Below, in pieces: positions 1 through 8,500 of a stretch of 44,922 nucleotides of DNA. Position numbers and translations under genes: made by a program. The DNA is from an uncultured Opitutia bacterium (lineage in GTDB: Bacteria > Verrucomicrobiota > Verrucomicrobiia > Opitutales > CAJWYM01), in NCBI GenBank assembly GCA_913049555.1, contig CAJWYM010000021.1, forward strand, positions 1 to 44,922, in the 5' to 3' direction. Within the stretch, counting starts at the first letter, position 1, and the number at the start of each line of letters is the position of its first letter. The notes under the pieces were generated by a model that was given only the letters and a program-made list of their open reading frames with translations, was not told the DNA's origin and ran no database searches.

Positions 1-1252
1 TGTTCATGTAGGAACCGCGATTCAGCTTTTTGACGTTGAATACCAAATTTCCATATTCTAAGTTCATATCTGTCTGTGAGTTACTAGGCTCTCTTTTTAA
101 CTCAGACAATTTATCTATTTTCAGGTCGAATGGATCTTGGGTGAATTTGTTAATAACCAGTTTTGAATTGGGTTCTAAATCGGTGATGGTTCCATTTGAA
201 AAAAGCAATGTTACAGACCCATTGTCACCTGTGATTAAACTATGGTCTTGATAAATATAAGAACCATTTTGGATTTGTTCTTTGCTAAGAGGATCCTCTG
301 AGGAGGTTCTTTCTACACGCACTTTGCCTTCAATCCGAGTAATCATAACAGCTCCTAGCTCTTCAAAGGGAAGGTCTCCTTGGGTAGAAGCTTCCACGGT
401 TCCGGTCATGATGCCTTGTGAGGAGGATTTGGTGAGGGCTGCAATTCTTTGTAAGGGAATCTTTTTTTGAGAAGCGATCGTGATCACACTGGATGAGAAT
501 GCATCGGTAGCAGCATAAACAATCTCTTCGTATTCCAGTTTGGAATCAATTGCGGCAGCAATGGTGCCAAATGCTGTATTTTTTGAAATCTCTTGAATAA
601 TTTTAGGTTGTCGGTCTGCTTGGACCGAATTCATTACAGAATAGATGAATTTGTAGGGTATGCCGTAGTTGATTCCTTTAGATACTTTGATCAGGGTTTC
701 ATAAGGGATGTTAGGGGACTTCATAAACGGAGATGCAGTTCCAAAAGCGATGGATTGGGATAGACTTGAAATACTCGTTCCACTTTTAATTGCAGGTCTC
801 AAGCACCCTTCAATAATAGAGTCAGTCACCTTAGCTATGATTTCTACTATATTGGTTTCGCTTTTGTTCTCAATAATTGGGCTCCAACTTTTTAATTCTT
901 CAGCGATTGCAAGCGAAGTTTGTTCAATAACTGGCAGTAAGTCTAAATTCAAAGAAACGGCCTCTTCGCAAGTGGTCGAAGTTATCATTTTCGTGTATAA
1001 AGTAACAACTTCTATTTTGTCCGTATCGGCAAGCGCTTGTTTTAAACTGGATCGAATCATATTGACCATTAGATTCTTTTTATCGCCCCGGGGCATGTCT
1101 AGTAAGATTGGATTTTCAAAATCCACTTGCTTTACGGATTGCTGAATTAAATCTAAATTTTTCTCTTCAATACTGCCTAACAATGAAGATCCAGTAACCA
1201 GAAAGGTAAAACAGAACAAGGTATGTAAAAATTTGAGTAAGTTTTTTTTCAT
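1..1252 (-). CDS. Exported FecR-domain protein, 3' end beyond window
   Basis: An open reading frame of 417 codons starts with ATG at 1252-1250 and is still open at the left edge, so the C-terminus is missing. The N-terminus (MKKNLLKFLHTLFCF) is a typical signal peptide ending near residue 26. Residues about 30-300 are mostly alpha-helical by composition and not recognised. From about residue 310 the sequence fits a FecR domain: a start GKVRVERTS, then GSYIYQDHSLITGDNGSVTL, then the fLFSNGTITDLEPNSKL stretch. In this family FecR domains occur in periplasmic or surface proteins and not only in anti-sigma regulation. It stands alone behind its own predicted promoter, so a secreted or surface role is inferred. 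The frame is continuous and the FecR pattern is clear, but the function is not known. Confidence 0.8.
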   Translation of the reverse strand, partial: MKKNLLKFLHTLFCFTFLVTGSSLLGSIEEKNLDLIQQSVKQVDFENPILLDMPRGDKKNLMVNMIRSSLKQALADTDKIEVVTLYTKMITSTTCEEAVSLNLDLLPVIEQTSLAIAEELKSWSPIIENKSETNIVEIIAKVTDSIIEGCLRPAIKSGTSISSLSQSIAFGTASPFMKSPNIPYETLIKVSKGINYGIPYKFIYSVMNSVQADRQPKIIQEISKNTAFGTIAAAIDSKLEYEEIVYAATDAFSSSVITIASQKKIPLQRIAALTKSSSQGIMTGTVEASTQGDLPFEELGAVMITRIEGKVRVERTSSEDPLSKEQIQNGSYIYQDHSLITGDNGSVTLLFSNGTITDLEPNSKLVINKFTQDPFDLKIDKLSELKREPSNSQTDMNLEYGNLVFNVKKLNRGSYMN

Positions 1253-1348
1253 TCCGTAAGTGTTGTTGTAAAGGGATTAATGGGATTGTGAGTAATTAAT
1301 AAAAAGCAATTTGCAGGGTTATTTTTTGAGGACAAGACACGATACTAT

Positions 1349-1376
1349 AAGATATTCTAAAGTGCATAATTGTCAA
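1349..1376 (-). promoter_or_regulatory. Putative sigma70-type promoter of FecR-domain gene
   Basis: Read on the minus strand, a perfect TTGACA (1376-1371) is followed after 16 bases by TATCTT (1354-1349). This lies about 97 bases upstream of the ATG at 1252 and within a 276-base gap that has no other gene. The -35 match is exact and the -10 matches four of six positions. It is a motif match only. Confidence 0.45.
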
Positions 1377-1528
1377 CTTGCTTGATTAGAACAAAGAAAG
1401 TGAATGGGAGAACTAAAAACCGGATTAAGAATGATTGAACACTGCAGCAGTGAGATTTCTTAGAAAGAATCCGTGAATTATGAAGTTTATAACAAGAATT
1501 CCTTTTCTTGATGCACAGTCATACAGTT

Positions 1529-1837
1529 TCAAATCGATGAATCAAAGTCGTAAATGAGGACTTTGGTCCATAGGGGGGAGCATTGTTTTATAAAATCTTT
1601 ATGAATAGGGTCTTCTTGATACAAATCGTGTGCCTCCATGTTCTCTAATAAAAGATTTAAAGCATAATCGTAAGAACGATCAATTGTGGACCTTTCTGGA
1701 GTATTGGAAGGCCCCCCACAATTGTAAGTGGAGACTGTTGGAATTTGTTTTAAGCTCTTTAAATGAGATTCAAAAAAAGAGATCTCATCAGCAGTTAAAT
1801 TTTTTCTTAACCAAAATAAAACAATGTGATTGATCAT
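1529..1837 (-). CDS. Dabb (stress-responsive A/B barrel) family protein
   Basis: A 102-residue protein starting MINHIVLFWLRKNLTADE. It has the hallmarks of the Dabb family of dimeric alpha/beta barrels: the opening HIVLFWL strand, an early helix ending in K-x-L-K-x-I-P-x-V, the central DRSYDYALNLLLE strand and the closing AHDLYQEDPIHKDFIKQC segment. Length equals the usual ~100 residues. The frame stays open upstream to 2110, but the ATG at 1837 gives the canonical N-terminus and sits 14 bases after the pssA stop, so it was chosen over the longer reading. The leader has only a weak Shine-Dalgarno. It is probably cotranscribed with pssA. Dabb proteins have diverse or unknown roles, so no reaction is assigned. 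Confidence 0.88.
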   Translation of the reverse strand: MINHIVLFWLRKNLTADEISFFESHLKSLKQIPTVSTYNCGGPSNTPERSTIDRSYDYALNLLLENMEAHDLYQEDPIHKDFIKQCSPLWTKVLIYDFDSSI

Positions 1838-1851
1838 AACAAAACTTATTT

Positions 1852-2643
1852 CTAAATGACCTCTTCTTGAGAATCTGTATCTTCTTCCGATGCAATTGCC
1901 TGATTGTATTGAACATAGCTGTAATACAAACTTAGAAGATAAATAAGGCAAAGGGCTAGAAGAGTGATCCACGTTGCAGTCACCAAAGCGCCAATTAAAG
2001 CTCCAAAAGCAACCAGTGCAAAAAGTCCGGATTTTTGCGGAAGCCGAATACTTCGGATTGAAAAAGTAGGCAATCGACTGATCATTAAAATTCCTATGAA
2101 TACGGCCCAAGACTTCACAACCAAAGTAAATAAGTAATATTCGGTCAATTGGTTCCCGAATTCAATGGTTGCCATCAAGGGCATTAATAGGAGGGCAGCA
2201 CCAGCGGGAGTAGGGACTCCTACGAAAAAATGGGCTAATTTCGGATTTAAGGCAGCTTGAGCAGACTGAAAACGAGACAAGCGAAGGGCATTGCAAACGC
2301 AAAAAACCATCACAGCAATCCAGCCAAACTTTCCTGAGGTACCTTTGAATATCCAAAGATACATGATAATTGCCGGTGCAACTCCAAAACAAATAAAATC
2401 TGAGATACTATCTAATTTTGCTCCAAGCTTGGAGGAGGCTTTTAAGGCTCTGGCAACTGCTCCATCCATCGCATCAAAAATCATCGCTCCAAAGATCAGC
2501 CCGATCGCAAATGGCCATTTACCTTCTAAACCAAACCGAATTGCGGTCAAACCGCAACATAGGGCAGAGATCGTTATCATATTGGGAATCATACCAACAA
2601 CGGAACTGTTTCCCTTGCGATCTTCTGAAAAATTACCAAACAC
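1852..2643 (-). CDS. pssA: CDP-diacylglycerol-serine O-phosphatidyltransferase
   Basis: A 263-residue integral membrane enzyme that would make phosphatidylserine, the precursor of phosphatidylethanolamine, from CDP-diacylglycerol and serine. The CDP-alcohol phosphatidyltransferase signature DG-x2-AR-x8-G-x3-D-x3-D is complete at residues 60-82 (D60, G61, A64, R65, G74, D78, D82). The following ICFGVAPA and NALRLSRF stretches are typical of the bacterial PssA subgroup rather than PgsA. About eight hydrophobic segments are visible and a short acidic tail follows. It starts 41 bases after the actin-like gene and is followed within 14 bases by the Dabb gene. A different CDP-alcohol specificity is possible but less likely. 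Confidence 0.92.
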   Translation of the reverse strand: MFGNFSEDRKGNSSVVGMIPNMITISALCCGLTAIRFGLEGKWPFAIGLIFGAMIFDAMDGAVARALKASSKLGAKLDSISDFICFGVAPAIIMYLWIFKGTSGKFGWIAVMVFCVCNALRLSRFQSAQAALNPKLAHFFVGVPTPAGAALLLMPLMATIEFGNQLTEYYLFTLVVKSWAVFIGILMISRLPTFSIRSIRLPQKSGLFALVAFGALIGALVTATWITLLALCLIYLLSLYYSYVQYNQAIASEEDTDSQEEVI

Positions 2644-2684
2644 GGATCAACATTAAAAGCTTTGTAAGAAAAATCCAAAAACAA

Positions 2685-3896
2685 TCAACGAGACAGCCAT
2701 TGATTGTCTTTAGCTCCTTTGGCAGCTTTGTAAGCACCAATCGCAACAAACTCCTTATAGTTGTCGCCAGCAGTACTTACCTTAGGACTTGCATAACCAT
2801 CCTCAAGTAATAGACGTTGCAATTCTGGAGCAATATTTTTGATCCGACTCCCTCCACCAGTGATTATGATATTCTGAAGCATCTCAAATACAGATTCAGC
2901 TGAAGCCATAGAAATTGCCTCTTGGGTAGCATTGAAAATCTCCTCTAAAAGTCGATTGCATGCGACTGAGATCTGTTTGCCTATTTCAAACTTCTTGGGC
3001 TTTCCTCCAATTGGGACTTGAACTCTTTTTCCGTATTCTGTTTCTCCAATATAAGAGTATTGTTCCTTAAACTTACGGATCATACCGATGGATATTTTCA
3101 CATCGGAATAGGCTTGTTTCATTTCGTCCGCTAGGATTTGATCCACTTTGTCTCCGGCAAAAGAGATACTCAGCTGATCTTCAGCCGTTGGAAAATAGCC
3201 TTGGATAATACAAAAATCTGTGGTCCCAGCTCCTATGTCAATAAACAGTGAATTCTTAACTGGATCCATATAGTCAGGATCAGAGAGTCTGGTTTCATCT
3301 CTGTAGCCGAGTGCAGCTAAAAAAGGCTCAGGGATCAAAATGAATTTATCGAAAGCAGTCCCAGCTACTTTTTCAAGATTCAATCGAGCGCTTTCAGAAG
3401 CCTTAGCAGGGATTCCAATAACTGCTCGAACTTCTTTATCACCTCTAGGATCGACCTTTTTACGAATATACTGGGCAAATTCAGTCGCTGCATCCAAATC
3501 ATGAACAACTCCATCTTGAATCGGTCTTTCCATCCTTAGATGAAGTTCATTTCTAAGGGCGTCTTCTCCGTATAGTTTTGAGGCTTCATCAGGAAGAATT
3601 CCTGAGAGGATCCCCTCTTCTGCATAACCGACTATGGATGGAATGACTAAATGACTGCCATTTTCCAAGGATGTTGATGCACAAGATGAATTGGTTCCTA
3701 AATCCAAACCTACAGTAACAATAGAGTTCTGATTGATTGCTGAGGACGGTGGCTGAGCAGGAATAGAAGCTACGTTCTCTGATTTGGGGGTGTTCGTAGT
3801 CGTATTTGAAGTATTATTTGTATCCGGTGAACTGGGATTGGAGGCTTCTAGTTCAATAGAAGAAGAGGGAGGATTTGATAGTTGTGGATCACTCAT
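2685..3896 (-). CDS. MamK-like bacterial actin (MreB/ParM superfamily)
   Basis: A 403-residue ATPase of the actin/Hsp70 fold. Phosphate-1 (VGLDLGTNSS, about 62-71), phosphate-2 (FIDIGAGTTDF, 218-228) and the adenosine motif (ITGGGSRIKNI, 345-355) are all present. Beyond the generic fold it shares patterns I recall from MamK: an IPAKAS start to the interdomain region, PEPFLAALGY, a P-x-x-EDQLSISFAG segment and KEQYSYIGE. MamK filaments position magnetosomes, but related actins also occur in non-magnetotactic bacteria. The first ~55 residues are a low-complexity Ser/Pro/Asn/Thr extension, probably a disordered tail. It has no Hsp70 substrate domain, so it is not DnaK. It lies 80 bases after ffh and 41 before pssA. 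The cellular role is unknown; a cytoskeletal filament is inferred. Confidence 0.82.
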   Translation of the reverse strand: MSDPQLSNPPSSSIELEASNPSSPDTNNTSNTTTNTPKSENVASIPAQPPSSAINQNSIVTVGLDLGTNSSCASTSLENGSHLVIPSIVGYAEEGILSGILPDEASKLYGEDALRNELHLRMERPIQDGVVHDLDAATEFAQYIRKKVDPRGDKEVRAVIGIPAKASESARLNLEKVAGTAFDKFILIPEPFLAALGYRDETRLSDPDYMDPVKNSLFIDIGAGTTDFCIIQGYFPTAEDQLSISFAGDKVDQILADEMKQAYSDVKISIGMIRKFKEQYSYIGETEYGKRVQVPIGGKPKKFEIGKQISVACNRLLEEIFNATQEAISMASAESVFEMLQNIIITGGGSRIKNIAPELQRLLLEDGYASPKVSTAGDNYKEFVAIGAYKAAKGAKDNQWLSR

Positions 3897-3976
3897 ATTT
3901 ATTGGTTTTAAGTTTAAATGGGTCTATACAAATGGGAATGCAGTTTAGATTCAATCCTTTTAAAAAGTAAAAATGA

Positions 3977-5326
3977 TTAAAATCCTGGAAGACCTCCCAT
4001 TCCTCCCATTTTTCCTGCAAATTTTTCCATCTTTTTTCTACCTTTATTTCCTTTAAACTTTTTCATCATTTTTCTCATCATAGTGAATTGTTTAATAAGT
4101 TGATTGACATCTTTTACCTGAGTTCCAGATCCACCAGCAATCCTTAGCCTCCTGCTTCCGCTTATAATATTGGGTTTGATTCGCTCTTCTTTTGTCATCG
4201 ATTGAATGATTGCTTCCATTTTCTTGAACTGACCCTCTTCCTTGTCGCCAACGTTTAAATTGCCAGCACCAGGGAGCATACTCATAATGGAACTAAGGGA
4301 TCCCATCTTTTTGATTTGTTGGAATTGGTTCAAAAAATCTTCAAAATTAAAATCTGCTTTTTTGAGTTTTTCAGCCATCCTTGCGGATTCTTCCTCATCT
4401 ATATTTTCTTGAGCCTTTTCTACAAGAGAAACGATGTCACCCATGCCGAGAATCCTGGAAGCGATACGATCCGGATGAAAGGCACTGAAGTCCTCTATTT
4501 TCTCACCGGTTCCCATGAATTGAATCGGAACTTGAGTTACGTAACGCATAGATAAAGCGGCTCCACCTCTAGCATCTCCATCCACTTTAGTGAGAACAAT
4601 TCCACTCAAGGGAACCGCCTCATTAAAATGTTTTGCTACATTTACTGCTTCTTGACCCAAAGCAGCATCGGCAACCAGTAAGATCTCATCGGGTCGGATT
4701 TGATCTTTAAGGGCAACGATTTCTTGAATCAGATCTTCATCGATCTGCAACCTACCTGCTGTATCAAATACCAGTAAATCTGCTTGATTTTCATTTCCTT
4801 TGGCAAGAGCCTCTTTAGCAATTTTTGAAACGTCTTTTGTGTTTCTATCACTGTGAAAAAGAAAATTTTCTTGTTTGGCCAATGTTTCTAATTGATCGAT
4901 TGCAGCAGGACGATAGACGTCACAACCAACTAACAGTGGGTTTTTGTAATTTTCTTTACAAAGAAATTTAGCAATCTTTGCACTGGTTGTTGTTTTTCCA
5001 GCACCGTGTAGACCCACCATCATGATTTTTAAGGGTCTTTTATCTTTTAAGCTCTGCGAATCGCCCCCCAGTAATTGTATCAATTCATCGTTGATTATTT
5101 TTACGATCAATTGGCCCGGGGTTACGCTTTTAATCACTTCTTCACCCAAACATTTTTCCTGAATGCTTTCAATGAATTGGCGAACCACTTTAAAATGAAC
5201 ATCTGCCCCGAGAAGAGCACTTCTAATTTCTTTGAGGGACTCAGAAATGTTCTCTTCGGTCAAGCGCCCAACTCCTCGAACATTTCGAAGAGCTTTAGAC
5301 ATTCTATCAGTCAAATTTTCTAGCAT
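3977..5326 (-). CDS. ffh: Signal recognition particle GTPase Ffh
   Basis: A 449-residue cytosolic GTPase that binds signal peptides and SRP RNA and delivers ribosomes to the FtsY receptor. The N domain occupies residues 1-90. The G domain carries the P-loop [10 protein letters not shown] (105-114), DTAGRLQID (188-196) and [11 protein letters not shown] (245-255). The methionine-rich M domain follows, with [13 protein letters not shown] for RNA binding and a Met/Gly/Lys-rich tail. The reading frame is open 63 codons further upstream, but MLENLTDRM is the normal Ffh N-terminus, and the extra part overlaps the divergent arsC-like gene, so the start at 5326 was chosen. It probably heads the unit that includes the actin-like gene, pssA and Dabb. 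Confidence 0.97.
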   Translation of the reverse strand: MLENLTDRMSKALRNVRGVGRLTEENISESLKEIRSALLGADVHFKVVRQFIESIQEKCLGEEVIKSVTPGQLIVKIINDELIQLLGGDSQSLKDKRPLKIMMVGLHGAGKTTTSAKIAKFLCKENYKNPLLVGCDVYRPAAIDQLETLAKQENFLFHSDRNTKDVSKIAKEALAKGNENQADLLVFDTAGRLQIDEDLIQEIVALKDQIRPDEILLVADAALGQEAVNVAKHFNEAVPLSGIVLTKVDGDARGGAALSMRYVTQVPIQFMGTGEKIEDFSAFHPDRIASRILGMGDIVSLVEKAQENIDEEESARMAEKLKKADFNFEDFLNQFQQIKKMGSLSSIMSMLPGAGNLNVGDKEEGQFKKMEAIIQSMTKEERIKPNIISGSRRLRIAGGSGTQVKDVNQLIKQFTMMRKMMKKFKGNKGRKKMEKFAGKMGGMGGLPGF

Positions 5327-5413
5327 ATTGCACCGTTTTATAAATTTATTTGTGTTTACTCCAAACTTAATGTTTCGCATATTACATAGCAACAGATAAT
5401 CCCAGAACTTTGC

Positions 5414-5770
5414 ATGAAAATTTATACCTACAAAAAATGTGGAAGTTGTCAAAAGGCAATCAAGTGGTTGAAGGATCACAACTGCAACTACGAGGAATTC
5501 CCTATCCGTGATCAAATTCCAAAAATCTCGGAATTAGAGCAAATGTTATCTTCTTATGATGGTGAAATTAAAAAACTGTTCAATACTTCTGGAAAAGATT
5601 ATAGAGAAATGGATTATAAGAATAAAATAACTTCAAAAACGAATGAGCAATTGTTGGATGATTTATCTAAGAATGGTAATCTCATCAAAAGACCTTTTGT
5701 TTTATCAAAAAATTGCAATCTAGTTGGGTTTTCAGCAAAAATTTGGGAAATTAAATTTCAACTTAGTTAG
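5414..5770 (+). CDS. ArsC/Spx/MgsR-family thioredoxin-fold protein
   Basis: A 118-residue protein of the arsenate reductase-like thioredoxin fold. A CGSC motif lies at residues 9-12 just after the first strand (MKIYTYKKC). The family-typical [12 protein letters not shown] stretch, the helix [19 protein letters not shown] and the final RPFV...[10 protein letters not shown] segment are all seen. Length matches the family (about 115-120). Members are either arsenate reductases or redox-responsive transcription factors such as Spx. The two-cysteine CxxC resembles Spx and MgsR, whereas classical ArsC uses one cysteine, so an arsenate function should not be assumed. It is divergent from ffh across 87 bases and its stop lies 10 bases before the next gene. 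Confidence 0.85.
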   Translation: MKIYTYKKCGSCQKAIKWLKDHNCNYEEFPIRDQIPKISELEQMLSSYDGEIKKLFNTSGKDYREMDYKNKITSKTNEQLLDDLSKNGNLIKRPFVLSKNCNLVGFSAKIWEIKFQLS

Positions 5771-5780
5771 AAAGGGAATC

Positions 5781-6632
5781 ATGTCAGGTATTGTTAAATT
5801 AATCATTGGGGGGGTTTTGTTCTTTATGATTGTGATTGTGTTTTTTACCCCAAGTGAATCGACTTCATACAATTACAATGTTCAAGTAAACAGCTTTTCT
5901 AGTTACGCGTCTGATGGTTTGGATCTGCAAGCGGTTGGATCTCTCCTTAAGGACACTGAATCGGCGGCGGATTTAGAAAAAAAATTAAATTCTGCTTCCA
6001 CTGGCATTAACAATCTTGATTTAAATGAGGATGGAGCCGTTGATTATATAAGGGTATCAGAGTACGGAGAGGGAGATCTGCGTGGATTTTCCCTAAGCAC
6101 GGAACTTTCACCTGGAGATGAACAAGAAATCGCAACCATTGAAGTAGAAAAAGTAGGAGATCAGGCAAAAGTTCAAATGCATGGAAATTCACAGATTTAT
6201 GGCCCAAATCATTACCATCAATCTTCTTTCTCATTTGTGGACATGCTCTTACTGTCCTACCTTTTTTCACCGCACACTAGTTATTTTTCTCCATTCGGCT
6301 ACGGATACTATCCCAATTATTACAACTCTTATTCCACCCGCTCCCCAGATGTATATCGTTCGCAAAATACCGGCAGAACTGGACAATTCAAATCGTCGAG
6401 AAGTTCCAATTTAAGTAAAAAAATTAGCAGTCCCAACGCGAACAAGGTATCCAGCCGAGTAAAAGCTCCACTTAAAAACCCCACAAGCACTCAGAAATCA
6501 TTTCAAGCTAGAAATCCTTCTAAGTCTGTCCGATCTGGAGGTTTTGGAAAATCTTCTTCATCCCTTTCTTCTCCCCGTCCCTCTTACCGATCGAGTGGAG
6601 GATTCTCAGGAAGTTCATTTGGGGGGAAATAA
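5781..6632 (+). CDS. Membrane-anchored EF-hand, Ser/Gly-rich protein of DUF350 cassette
   Basis: A 283-residue protein of unrecognised family. Residues about 5-25 (VKLIIGGVLFFMIVIVFF) form one transmembrane or signal-anchor segment. A calcium-loop-like DLNEDGAVDYI occurs at about 78-88. The middle is rich in Tyr, Pro, His and Ser, and the last ~80 residues are very rich in Ser, Lys and Gly, ending GGFSGSSFGGK. The frame extends upstream to 5724 inside the previous gene, but the ATG at 5781 has a good AAAGGGA ribosome-binding site and gives a clean hydrophobic N-terminus. It ends 5 bases before the DUF350 gene. An extracytoplasmic partner of the DUF350 protein is inferred from context. E. coli YjfM/YgiB-type (DUF1190) proteins have comparable Ser/Gly tails, but homology is not claimed. 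Confidence 0.78.
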   Translation: MSGIVKLIIGGVLFFMIVIVFFTPSESTSYNYNVQVNSFSSYASDGLDLQAVGSLLKDTESAADLEKKLNSASTGINNLDLNEDGAVDYIRVSEYGEGDLRGFSLSTELSPGDEQEIATIEVEKVGDQAKVQMHGNSQIYGPNHYHQSSFSFVDMLLLSYLFSPHTSYFSPFGYGYYPNYYNSYSTRSPDVYRSQNTGRTGQFKSSRSSNLSKKISSPNANKVSSRVKAPLKNPTSTQKSFQARNPSKSVRSGGFGKSSSSLSSPRPSYRSSGGFSGSSFGGK

Positions 6633-6637
6633 ATATT

Positions 6638-7540
6638 ATGAATGCAATTATAGAATCACTTTTTTCGACGGATGGGGCTTTTATTGTAAAAGACTTTTCG
6701 ATGTTGGCTTATTTTGCATTGGCAATCTTTTTGTTTTGGATAGCAACTGCGGTCCAGAATTTATTAGCCAAACATCACCTACAGGAGGAATTAACTAAAA
6801 AAGACAACAAAGCGATTGCAGTCTCATTTTCGGCTTATTTGCTGTCTGTAGCCCTGATTCAACTCACTATTATGGGCAGTGAAAGTGAAGTGCAAGACTC
6901 TTCAAATTACAAAGAGTTTTTGGTTCAGGATTTGCTTAGCACATTCGTCTGGACATTGATCGGAATTGCAATGTTGCAAATAGCAAGAATTATCAATGAG
7001 AAATACATGTTGTTCGCATTCTGCACGGACAAAGAGTTGATTGAGGACAGAAATGTGGGAACGGGTCTCGTACAAGCAGGATCTTTCATCGGTTCAGCAC
7101 TCATTATAAGAGCTTCCCTATCTGGGGATACAAGTTTCACTTTTACTGAATCCCTCTTTCTTGTTTTATTGTATTTCTTTATTACCCAATTAATTTTAGT
7201 TTTTTTCGGTCGAATTTATCAAAAGATTTGTGGCTACGATCTTCATAAAGAAATTGAAAAGGACAATTTGGCCGCGGGTCTTTCTTTTGGAGGAGCTATC
7301 ATCGGAATCAGTATCTCTATTTCTGGCTACATAATGAATTATAATTCTATCTTTGGTTTGTTTGTATGGTTTATAATTAGTTCCATAATTCTTTTTATAG
7401 GTCGATTTTTGATCGATCGTTTGATTCTCCCCTCAGCAAAAATAAAAGACGAAATTGTAATCGATCAAAATTGGGGGGTTTCTGCGATTGAGGCAATTGG
7501 ATTTATAGGCCTAGCTTTGGTGATGAATGCTCTATTATAA
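6638..7540 (+). CDS. Tandem DUF350-domain integral membrane protein
   Basis: A 300-residue membrane protein with about eight hydrophobic segments arranged as two similar four-helix halves. Each half has the DUF350 pattern of a polar DN-x-A-x-(A/G) signature in a helix: DNKAIAVSFSAYLL near residue 56 and DNLAAGLSFGGAIIG near 210. The loop of the first half carries EDRNVGTGLVQAGSFIG at about 136-152. E. coli YjfL and most family members are about 130-140 residues with one domain, so this is a duplicated form. The start lies 5 bases after the preceding stop and the stop 11 bases before the next gene, so the three are surely cotranscribed. DUF350 genes often cluster with PspA-like and polyamine- or ATP-grasp-related genes; none of those is visible here. 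Function unknown. Confidence 0.85.
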   Translation: MNAIIESLFSTDGAFIVKDFSMLAYFALAIFLFWIATAVQNLLAKHHLQEELTKKDNKAIAVSFSAYLLSVALIQLTIMGSESEVQDSSNYKEFLVQDLLSTFVWTLIGIAMLQIARIINEKYMLFAFCTDKELIEDRNVGTGLVQAGSFIGSALIIRASLSGDTSFTFTESLFLVLLYFFITQLILVFFGRIYQKICGYDLHKEIEKDNLAAGLSFGGAIIGISISISGYIMNYNSIFGLFVWFIISSIILFIGRFLIDRLILPSAKIKDEIVIDQNWGVSAIEAIGFIGLALVMNALL

Positions 7541-7551
7541 AGAAAGATTAG

Positions 7552-8277
7552 ATGTATAAAGTTTCAGAAAATCAGAAAAAGCGTTTTGCAGGTTTATACT
7601 TGTTAGAATATATTATTAACAAGCCAAGAGCCTTCTCCTTATTTTTAGAAAATGATGAAAGCGATCTGGAACCCATTTTGGAGTATTTGATGGTTGAAGA
7701 ATGGATTCAGATCCATGAAAACAGTAAATATGTTCCCACCGTTGAGGGAAGACTTGAATTGAAATCATTTATAGGTCGTTACCGTTCCTATCTCCAGCAA
7801 TTTGATGTCTATTCATGCGTGGATTTAGAGCGTGGAGAATTTGCTTTCAAATTCTGGGATGATTTTGAAAATGAAGAGCGCTGGGATGAGTTTCTGCAAG
7901 ACGATCGATGGGAAGATCTTCGCATTGCAGTAGCTGAATTTTTAGGAATGGATCCTATTGAAATCGTATTCATGAGTTTTGTTTCCGAGGATCGCTTTGG
8001 TAGAACAGATACCGGTTGGCAATTTGATTTATTGCTTGGAACTGTTTGGAATACCATCCTTGAAGTTTGTAATCAATCTCTCCATATGGATGATTTGGGT
8101 TATGAATCAGAGGGACGACGAATTGAAGGGGAATCTGTGATCCGAGATGTTTATATGCAAGGCAAATTATTAATGGATGACTTGATGTCTGAAAATGAAA
8201 CTGAATTCAGTGATGAGATATACAAAGGAGAAGATCCAGGAGATTCTGAACACTATGTAGATCCCGTTGGAATGTAA
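7552..8277 (+). CDS. Acidic cytosolic protein of DUF350 cassette, unknown function
   Basis: A 241-residue protein without signal peptide or membrane segments. It is strongly acidic, especially the C-terminal 40 residues, and rich in Trp and Phe in the middle (for example FWDDFENEERWDEFLQDDRW). The first ~75 residues are helical, with a pattern (LLEYIINKP...LEYLMVEEWIQI...PTVEGRLEL) that could be a winged-helix domain; this is inference only. The start ATG at 7552 has an AGAAAG-like site upstream and follows the DUF350 stop by 11 bases. No family was recognised. Its constant link to the membrane protein in this unit suggests a cytosolic partner or regulator. Confidence 0.75.
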   Translation: MYKVSENQKKRFAGLYLLEYIINKPRAFSLFLENDESDLEPILEYLMVEEWIQIHENSKYVPTVEGRLELKSFIGRYRSYLQQFDVYSCVDLERGEFAFKFWDDFENEERWDEFLQDDRWEDLRIAVAEFLGMDPIEIVFMSFVSEDRFGRTDTGWQFDLLLGTVWNTILEVCNQSLHMDDLGYESEGRRIEGESVIRDVYMQGKLLMDDLMSENETEFSDEIYKGEDPGDSEHYVDPVGM

Positions 8278-8500
8278 CTAAAAACATTGTTTACGGAATT
8301 CCTGGAGTTCACCAGCAAGAACGATTGTTTTAGATGCCCTCACGTCTATAGGAACCTATGGCCTAAGCTATAACGAATGAGTATTTACCAGCAGCAATTG
8401 TAGACGAAAAAAAAGGGAAAGTATTGTTTTAAAAAGGAACTCTTCCCCAATCAAAAAAATGTCTCTATTGAATACATTGATTCAATCTTGAAAGGGAGAA

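Noticed and set aside
1440-1452. CACTGC-A-GCAGTG hairpin
   Set aside because: The one-base centre cannot form an RNA loop, and no T run follows; chance dyad.
2291-2810. Plus-strand frames over pssA and the actin-like gene
   Set aside because: They are antisense to genes with clear family motifs and have no motif of their own.
5327-5515. N-terminal extension of Ffh to 5515
   Set aside because: The extra 63 residues do not resemble Ffh and overlap the divergent ArsC/Spx-like gene; MLENLTDRM at 5326 is the normal start.
8369-8380. TATAACGAATGA shared with 30078-30089 (reverse)
   Set aside because: A 12-base match is expected by chance many times over in a window of this size.
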